Source: a bacterium (GTDB lineage: Bacteria; Zhuqueibacterota; Zhuqueibacteria; Residuimicrobiales; Krinioviventaceae). From it: a stretch of 61,078 nucleotides of DNA. The notes under the pieces were generated by a model. That model saw only the letters and a program-made list of their open reading frames with translations. It was not told the DNA's origin and did not search any database. The position numbers and the translations under genes are program-made. Below, one piece after another: positions 57,182-61,078 of the stretch; the first letter of the stretch is position 1; every line of letters begins with the position of its first letter. Where the stretch lies: positions 1-61,078 of the forward strand of contig JAKQIY010000008.1 of the NCBI GenBank assembly GCA_029561455.1, read 5' to 3'.

Positions 57182-57350
57182 TGTAGGTCGGGCCTGTGGC
57201 CCGGCAACACTAAAGACGGATATCCGTCCATCTGTTATAGATTTAGAAAAGGCCGGTCGTCGAGTAGGGCCGCAAAAGGTTTTGGGAAGCGAGATATTCC
57301 GGTTACATAACAACATTTTGATAAATGCAGATTAGGCCCATATCGAGACG
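57182..57350. repeat. 169-bp repeat unit, copy 1
   Basis: The unit starts with the REP hairpin GTCGGGCC/GGCCCGGC (57183-57210), continues with the perfect palindrome GACGGATATCCGTC (57215-57228), and ends ATCGAGACG. A near-identical copy follows 199 bp downstream; I count about 4 differences in 169. Confidence 0.85.
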
Positions 57351-57380
57351 ACATTACCTGGTCGGTGCACTATTCAAGTT

Positions 57381-57549
57381 TGTAGGTCGGGCCTGTGGCC
57401 CGGCAACACTAAAGACGGATATCCGTCCATCTGATATAGATTTAGAAAAGGCCGGTCGTCGAGTAGGGCCGCAAAAGGTCTTGGGAAGCGAGATATTCCG
57501 GTTACATAACAACATTTTGATAAATGCAGATTCGGCCCGTATCGAGACG
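57381..57549. repeat. 169-bp repeat unit, copy 2
   Basis: It is a direct copy of 57182-57350, with 30 unrelated bases between the copies. The 14-bp palindrome GACGGATATCCGTC and the REP hairpin are kept. Confidence 0.85.
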
Positions 57550-57720
57550 TTCTCTCAATAAACACCCACAGTCAGTCATTTCGAGGAGCCTACGACGAGA
57601 AATCTTTTTCGTCGTAAATCAAATAATTCTTGCTTTTTTCTGTTATTTTAAGTATATACCTGCATGTAATCGGGACGATGATACTTGGGCGGATTTTTTC
57701 AGTTGTATTTTTCTTGTTTT

Positions 57721-57749
57721 TGTAGGTCGGGCCTGTGGTCCGGCAACAC
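57721..57749 (+). repeat. REP unit, forward, just upstream of the second RAYT
   Basis: The unit reads TGTAGGTCGGGCCTGTGG and on to CCGGCAACAC, with a GTCGGGCC/GGTCCGGC stem. It matches the REP head of the 169-bp repeats with one change, and stands in inverted orientation to the unit at 58338-58361. Confidence 0.8.
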
Positions 57750-57775
57750 AGAATTTATAAAAAATTAAGATAATC

Positions 57776-58330
57776 ATGTCAGATTATATCCGTTCTAAAA
57801 TTTCCGGCGGCATTTATTTTTTCACAGTTGTTACATTTGAGCGAATGCCGATTTTTAATAATCCCATAGCACGTAAAATATTAAGAAATGCTTTCCAAAA
57901 GATACAACAAAAATACCCATTCAAAATAATTGCAATATGTCTTATGCCAGAACATTTGCATTGTATTTGGCAATTACCTCAAAATGATTATGATTATCCC
58001 ACCCGATGGAAAGGCATAAAAGGTTTATTTACAAAACATTATTTGTTAAACAACGGGAAGCAAGGATATAGAAGCGAAAACAGGATCAAAAAACGTGAAG
58101 CTGCTGTATGGCAACACCGATATTGGGAGCATACAATTACAGATAAAGATGATTTAATAAATCATATTGATTATATCCATTTTAATCCGGTAAAACATGG
58201 ATATACCAATCAGCCGGGTGAATGGCAATGGACAAGTTTTCATAAATACGTACGGATGGGTTATTATGAAGATTTTTGGGGGAAAGAGGAACCTGTTAAT
58301 ATTGTAAAAATGAATACCATTGTGGAATAA
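57776..58330 (+). CDS. Second REP-associated tyrosine transposase (Y1 HUH)
   Basis: The 184-aa protein has the HUH motif H60-L61-H62 in MPEHLHCIW and catalytic Tyr133 in DYIHFNPVKHGY. A conserved WQHRYWEHTI block precedes the Tyr. It is a complete RAYT. The repeats around it (57183, 57382, 57721 forward; 58338, 58396 reverse) differ from those around the first RAYT at 8550-9071, so each enzyme travels with its own REP family. The two proteins share only the general fold. Confidence 0.87.
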   Translation: MSDYIRSKISGGIYFFTVVTFERMPIFNNPIARKILRNAFQKIQQKYPFKIIAICLMPEHLHCIWQLPQNDYDYPTRWKGIKGLFTKHYLLNNGKQGYRSENRIKKREAAVWQHRYWEHTITDKDDLINHIDYIHFNPVKHGYTNQPGEWQWTSFHKYVRMGYYEDFWGKEEPVNIVKMNTIVE

Positions 58331-58337
58331 TATGAAT

Positions 58338-58415
58338 GCCGGGCCGCAGGCCCGACCTACAATCTATTCTGATTGGGAAGGAATAATTTGAATAACGGGC
58401 CGCAAACCCGACTAC
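58338..58415. repeat. Reverse REP units downstream of the second RAYT
   Basis: GCCGGGCCGCAGGCCCGACC begins the unit 58338-58361, the reverse complement of the upstream family; a degenerate second copy (CGGGCCGCAAACCCGACTAC) lies at 58396-58415. Together with the forward copies they bracket the transposase gene with opposite orientation. Confidence 0.78.
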
Positions 58416-58444
58416 TGTTTTGTGTAAAATTTAAGGAACAATAA

Positions 58445-59692
58445 ATGAGTTTTATTCAAAAATTAAAAGAGTATTTGATCAAAGATAAAGAAGGATATTT
58501 ATTAAATAGTAATAATAATGGTAAAGTGATAATGATTTCGGGTGTTTGGGGTTCTGGGAAGACTTTTTTTTGGAAGAATGAAATTGAAAAAAATTTAAAA
58601 GAATCAAACATATACATCAGCTTGTATGGAAAAGATTCAATTGATACAATTCAACAAGAATTATTTCTTAAGGTTTACAATTTTAGTAAAAAAAAGCCTG
58701 GTGTGGATGAGATAGTTTCAAAAACTTATTCAGTATTTTCTTTTTTGGGTAAAAGTATTTCTGCTTTCGGTGTTAATGGTGAACAATTATTTAAATCAAT
58801 TGACACCTTTAAAGAAAGTTATAAAAAAAATAAAGCATTAGAAGCACTATCTACAAAAAAATTGATAATTTGTTTTGATGATTTTGAGAGAAAATCAACA
58901 AAAATAGACCTTAATGATTTATTTGGTTTTATAACACAATTAGCTAGTGAATTTGAATGCAAAGTAGTGGTTATACTAAATGAAGATTTATTTAAAGATA
59001 AAGATGCGGAAGTTTTTTCGCGTGTTAAAGAAAAAACGGTTAACAAGTTTATAGAATTTAAACCAACAATTGAGGATTTGTTTACTACAATATACAAGTC
59101 AAACAAAAAATACAAAAAAATTGACAAATTCAAGGATACAATTTTATTCACTATAAAGGAAATAAACGAATTAAATGCGAGAACATATTTTCAAATTTTG
59201 GATAACAGTTTAGAATATTATAATCAAAACAACGATATCGAAAACAAACATATAAGAACATTAAGTATTGCAACAGCGCTATTTACAAATCACAATATTG
59301 TGTTTTATCCCACTCCCATAATTAATATTAATGTAGAGATGTTAAGATTTGAATTGTTTACAAGCTTTCCTAGAAATATAAAAGAAATAGTATTCCAACA
59401 ATTTATAAATTCGACAGGTAATATGTATGAAAATAAAGATCAATTGTTAGAAGCAATAATACAGGAATACACTAATAGAAAAGCAAAGCAAGGGCATGGA
59501 ACTGAAGCGGTTAGCACACCTGATGGTCTAATTCAATCTGATATAAATTTTATTTTAGTAAATAAAAATTTACTTTGGTTAATCTATTTTTATGGTTTTA
59601 AAATAAATTTCAGAAAAGATATTAAAGATGAAGAATTAATCCAAATTAATAAATTTATTGAGCACGTATTGTTTCCGTATAATGTTTATTAA
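58445..59692 (+). CDS. KAP-family P-loop NTPase
   Basis: The 415-aa protein has Walker A GVWGSGKTFF (33-42) and Walker B LIICFDDFER (140-149), and lacks obvious membrane helices. The arrangement of an early P-loop and an Asp-Asp Walker B with ILNEDLF is typical of the KAP NTPase family. Members function in membrane-associated signalling and, in several bacterial islands, in anti-phage defence. No partner gene is beside it, so function is not assigned. A clear AAGGA site precedes the ATG. The gene is very AT-rich, and lies between a RAYT and an IS element, which suggests horizontal arrival. Confidence 0.75.
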   Translation: MSFIQKLKEYLIKDKEGYLLNSNNNGKVIMISGVWGSGKTFFWKNEIEKNLKESNIYISLYGKDSIDTIQQELFLKVYNFSKKKPGVDEIVSKTYSVFSFLGKSISAFGVNGEQLFKSIDTFKESYKKNKALEALSTKKLIICFDDFERKSTKIDLNDLFGFITQLASEFECKVVVILNEDLFKDKDAEVFSRVKEKTVNKFIEFKPTIEDLFTTIYKSNKKYKKIDKFKDTILFTIKEINELNARTYFQILDNSLEYYNQNNDIENKHIRTLSIATALFTNHNIVFYPTPIININVEMLRFELFTSFPRNIKEIVFQQFINSTGNMYENKDQLLEAIIQEYTNRKAKQGHGTEAVSTPDGLIQSDINFILVNKNLLWLIYFYGFKINFRKDIKDEELIQINKFIEHVLFPYNVY

Positions 59693-59752
59693 GAAAATAT
59701 TTTTAGTTTAGGGCATGAATGCTTAACTTAGAGTAATAAGAGGAGAAAGATC

Positions 59753-60040
59753 ATGCCCAAGAACAAGTATTCGTCAAGTTTTAAAGTACACACCGTCATA
59801 GAAGGTCTCAAATCACCGGATGGCATAGCCGCATACTGTCGGCGTTCCGGGATAAGTGAGGTACAATTTTATCAATGGCAAAAAAGGATAATCAGCAATG
59901 CTGATGCATTCTTTGAAAAAATGCCCAAGTCTGCTGAGAAAAAAATTAACCAACTCGAAGATGAACTCAAGCGTAAAGACCAGATAATAGCTGTTGTAAC
60001 TGAAGAGGCCCTGGAGCTTAAAAAAAAACTTACGAGATAA
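59753..60040 (+). CDS. IS OrfA, helix-turn-helix DNA-binding protein
   Basis: The 95-aa protein has an N-terminal helix-turn-helix (FKVHTVIEGLKSPDGIAAYC, SGISEVQFYQWQKRI) that recognises IS ends, and a C-terminal leucine/charged helix (INQLEDELKRKDQIIAVV). A GAGGAG site precedes it. A run of nine A residues (60020-60028) near its end permits -1 slippage into OrfB. Confidence 0.8.
   Translation: MPKNKYSSSFKVHTVIEGLKSPDGIAAYCRRSGISEVQFYQWQKRIISNADAFFEKMPKSAEKKINQLEDELKRKDQIIAVVTEEALELKKKLTR
60020..60028 (+). promoter_or_regulatory. A9 slippery site for -1 frameshift between OrfA and OrfB
   Basis: Nine consecutive A residues lie just before the OrfA stop. The -1 frame from this point is open without interruption into OrfB and reads sensibly (TYEIKRYKHLSLEARYDLL), so a fused OrfAB transposase is expected, as in IS3-family elements. 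Confidence 0.65.
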
Positions 60041-60081
60041 AGCGTTACAAGCATTTAAGCCTGGAAGCCAGGTACGATCTT

Positions 60082-61026
60082 TTGGACATGCTTGAGCGAT
60101 ATGTAGAATATGGCTGGACAAAATCAAGCATTTGCCGAAAATGGGAAACCAGTCTTCAGGCTTTTCGTTCATTGAAAAGATGCCCCCAAAAAACCGATAG
60201 ACCTCGAAGGACTCAAATGACTAGGATTACCCAGGAGGAAGAGCAAGAGGTTATCATCTATGCTTTAGACCATCCGGGACTCAAACATCGGGAAATAACC
60301 TACAGAATGATTGATGAGGATATAGCCTATATGAGTTCTTCGAGTGTCTACCGTATATTTAAGAAAAACAATCTATTGGAGCGAAGAGAGCCTGAAAAGA
60401 AACATATAAAATGGAATGCTCATACTCCCGTGTCCGAACCGGATGACAAGTGGCAAACAGACTTGATGGTTGTTCCCTATAGAAGTCGTGATTATTACCT
60501 GTTAAGCTATTTAGATGTAGGTACCCGTTTTATCGTTTATAATGAATTGTGTCTATCAATGACCGGTGACAGTATTGAGCAAGCATCAGAAAGGGCTATT
60601 AAGGCTACAGGGAAAAAACCAAAGATTATCCAGTCAGATAATGGCAGTTGTTACATCAGTTCAGAATATCGTTTTTTTATAGCCAGGAATGAAATAGATC
60701 ATCACCGAATTCATGCTCATTGTCCGAATGAAAATGCTGAGATAGAGAGATACCATCGCACGTTATGGGAAATGCTTGATCCATCAGAAGCAGAAAATTT
60801 TGCATCTTTGATAGAAATTGTCAAAGAACGGATACGATATTATAATTATGAACGTTATCATTCTGCCATTGGTTTTGTGACTCCATATGCAATGTATTCC
60901 GGCCAGGCAGAAGCAATATTTGAATCCAGAAAGATAAAACTGCAAAATGCAAAAGAACAAAGGATAAAAATTAATATTGAACGCTTTAAGAACACAAACC
61001 AACATCAAAAATCAAACGCAGCATGA
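60082..61026 (+). CDS. IS OrfB, DDE integrase-type transposase
   Basis: The 314-aa protein has the rve catalytic triad D127 (WQTDLM), D186 (IQSDNG) and E222 (NAEIERYH), with 35 residues between the last two. A helix-turn-helix precedes the core. It is probably made as a fusion with OrfA via the A9 site; the listed TTG start is only the first codon of the open frame, and the coding signal extends further upstream in that frame to about 60028. Confidence 0.88.
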   Translation: MDMLERYVEYGWTKSSICRKWETSLQAFRSLKRCPQKTDRPRRTQMTRITQEEEQEVIIYALDHPGLKHREITYRMIDEDIAYMSSSSVYRIFKKNNLLERREPEKKHIKWNAHTPVSEPDDKWQTDLMVVPYRSRDYYLLSYLDVGTRFIVYNELCLSMTGDSIEQASERAIKATGKKPKIIQSDNGSCYISSEYRFFIARNEIDHHRIHAHCPNENAEIERYHRTLWEMLDPSEAENFASLIEIVKERIRYYNYERYHSAIGFVTPYAMYSGQAEAIFESRKIKLQNAKEQRIKINIERFKNTNQHQKSNAA

Positions 61027-61078
61027 AACCCTAAACTATAATTTTTTCAAATGAAAACTTTTTGTCTGAAACAATTAG

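Larger units (their letters stand above)
56812..57775. other. 964-bp intergenic, repeat-rich region at the island border
   Basis: There is no credible gene. It holds hairpins near 56984-57028 (CCGGG/CCCCGG), two tandem 169-bp units (57182-57350, 57381-57549), a GTCATTTCGAGG repeat (57575-57606), and a REP unit at 57721-57749. Short open frames around 57325-57760 read through these repeats and were not called. It marks the change from the conserved hydrogenase operon to the accessory region. Confidence 0.6.
59704..61038 (+). mobile_element. IS element with OrfA/OrfB, IS3-like
   Basis: Inner terminal inverted repeats TAGTTTAGGG (59704-59713) and CCCTAAACTA (61029-61038) bracket two reading frames in the order OrfA, OrfB. 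Exact ends and target duplication could not be fixed; flanking bases do not show a clear duplication. OrfB has a DDE core with 35-residue D-E spacing, as in IS3 elements. The element is intact. Confidence 0.78.

Noticed and set aside
57182-57549. Retron or CRISPR-like repeat
   Set aside because: Only two long copies, no reverse transcriptase or cas gene nearby; the head belongs to the RAYT-linked REP family.
57325-57760. Two 78-codon plus-strand frames
   Set aside because: They arise from the tandem 169-bp units and repeat sequence, with no independent coding evidence.

Overview
The window looks like a chromosomal segment of an uncultured diderm bacterium of the FCB (Fibrobacteres-Chlorobi-Bacteroidetes) superphylum or a neighbouring candidate phylum such as KSB1/Calditrichota. 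The evidence is a PorU-like C25 sortase of the type IX secretion system (T9SS), a giant secreted protein ending in a FlgD-like/T9SS sorting domain, a short Bacteroidetes-type primary sigma factor, and the long IleS form with GIHHV in place of the usual HIGH signature. A trimeric NAD-linked [FeFe]-hydrogenase and a superoxide reductase point to an anaerobic, fermentative life. The phylum is inference; no rRNA is present.

Layout. 1-9.8 kb (mostly minus strand): T9SS-exported surface protein, a lytic transglycosylase/DUF6807 pair, a methyltransferase, a RAYT transposase embedded in its own REP array, and superoxide reductase. 9.8-19.1 kb: ECF sigma factor, DHOD-like enzyme, Zn-alcohol dehydrogenase, Nudix/LysE pair, a sialate O-acetylesterase lipoprotein, HAD phosphatase, VOC protein and an RseC-like protein, separated by long intergenic stretches rich in hairpin repeats. 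19.1-23.2 kb: porU. 31.4-23.4 kb (minus): yggS-yggT-divIVA-lipoprotein-punA-mtnP-ileS-lspA, echoing the ylmE-ylmG-divIVA-ileS-lspA cluster of Gram-positives. 31.7-41.3 kb (plus): OPT transporter followed by an AT-rich exopolysaccharide cluster (Wzz-like, Wzy-like, three glycosyltransferases, and a priming glycosylphosphotransferase). 41.3-45.5 kb: serS, phosphoesterase, pyrF, pyrE and a Ca/Na antiporter. 45.5-49.4 kb: primary sigma factor, an outer-membrane barrel, and a glycosidase-like lipoprotein gene broken by one in-frame amber codon. 49.7-56.8 kb: a hybrid sensor kinase meeting tail-to-tail a hydB-hydA-hydC operon. 57-61 kb: accessory island with a second RAYT and a different REP family, a 169-bp tandem duplication, a KAP-type P-loop NTPase and an IS element with an A9 frameshift site.

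How parts relate. Three carbohydrate-active lipoproteins/secreted proteins plus T9SS suggest scavenging of complex glycans, with reductant disposed of by the bifurcating-type hydrogenase. The most distinctive feature of the DNA is the density of independent intergenic palindromic repeat families: at least six, two of them physically linked to their likely mobilising RAYT enzymes. The best candidates for something undescribed are the RAYT/REP loci with compensatory stem changes, the hydrogenase HydB subunit with a doubled N-terminal [2Fe-2S] module, and the KAP NTPase lodged between mobile elements.
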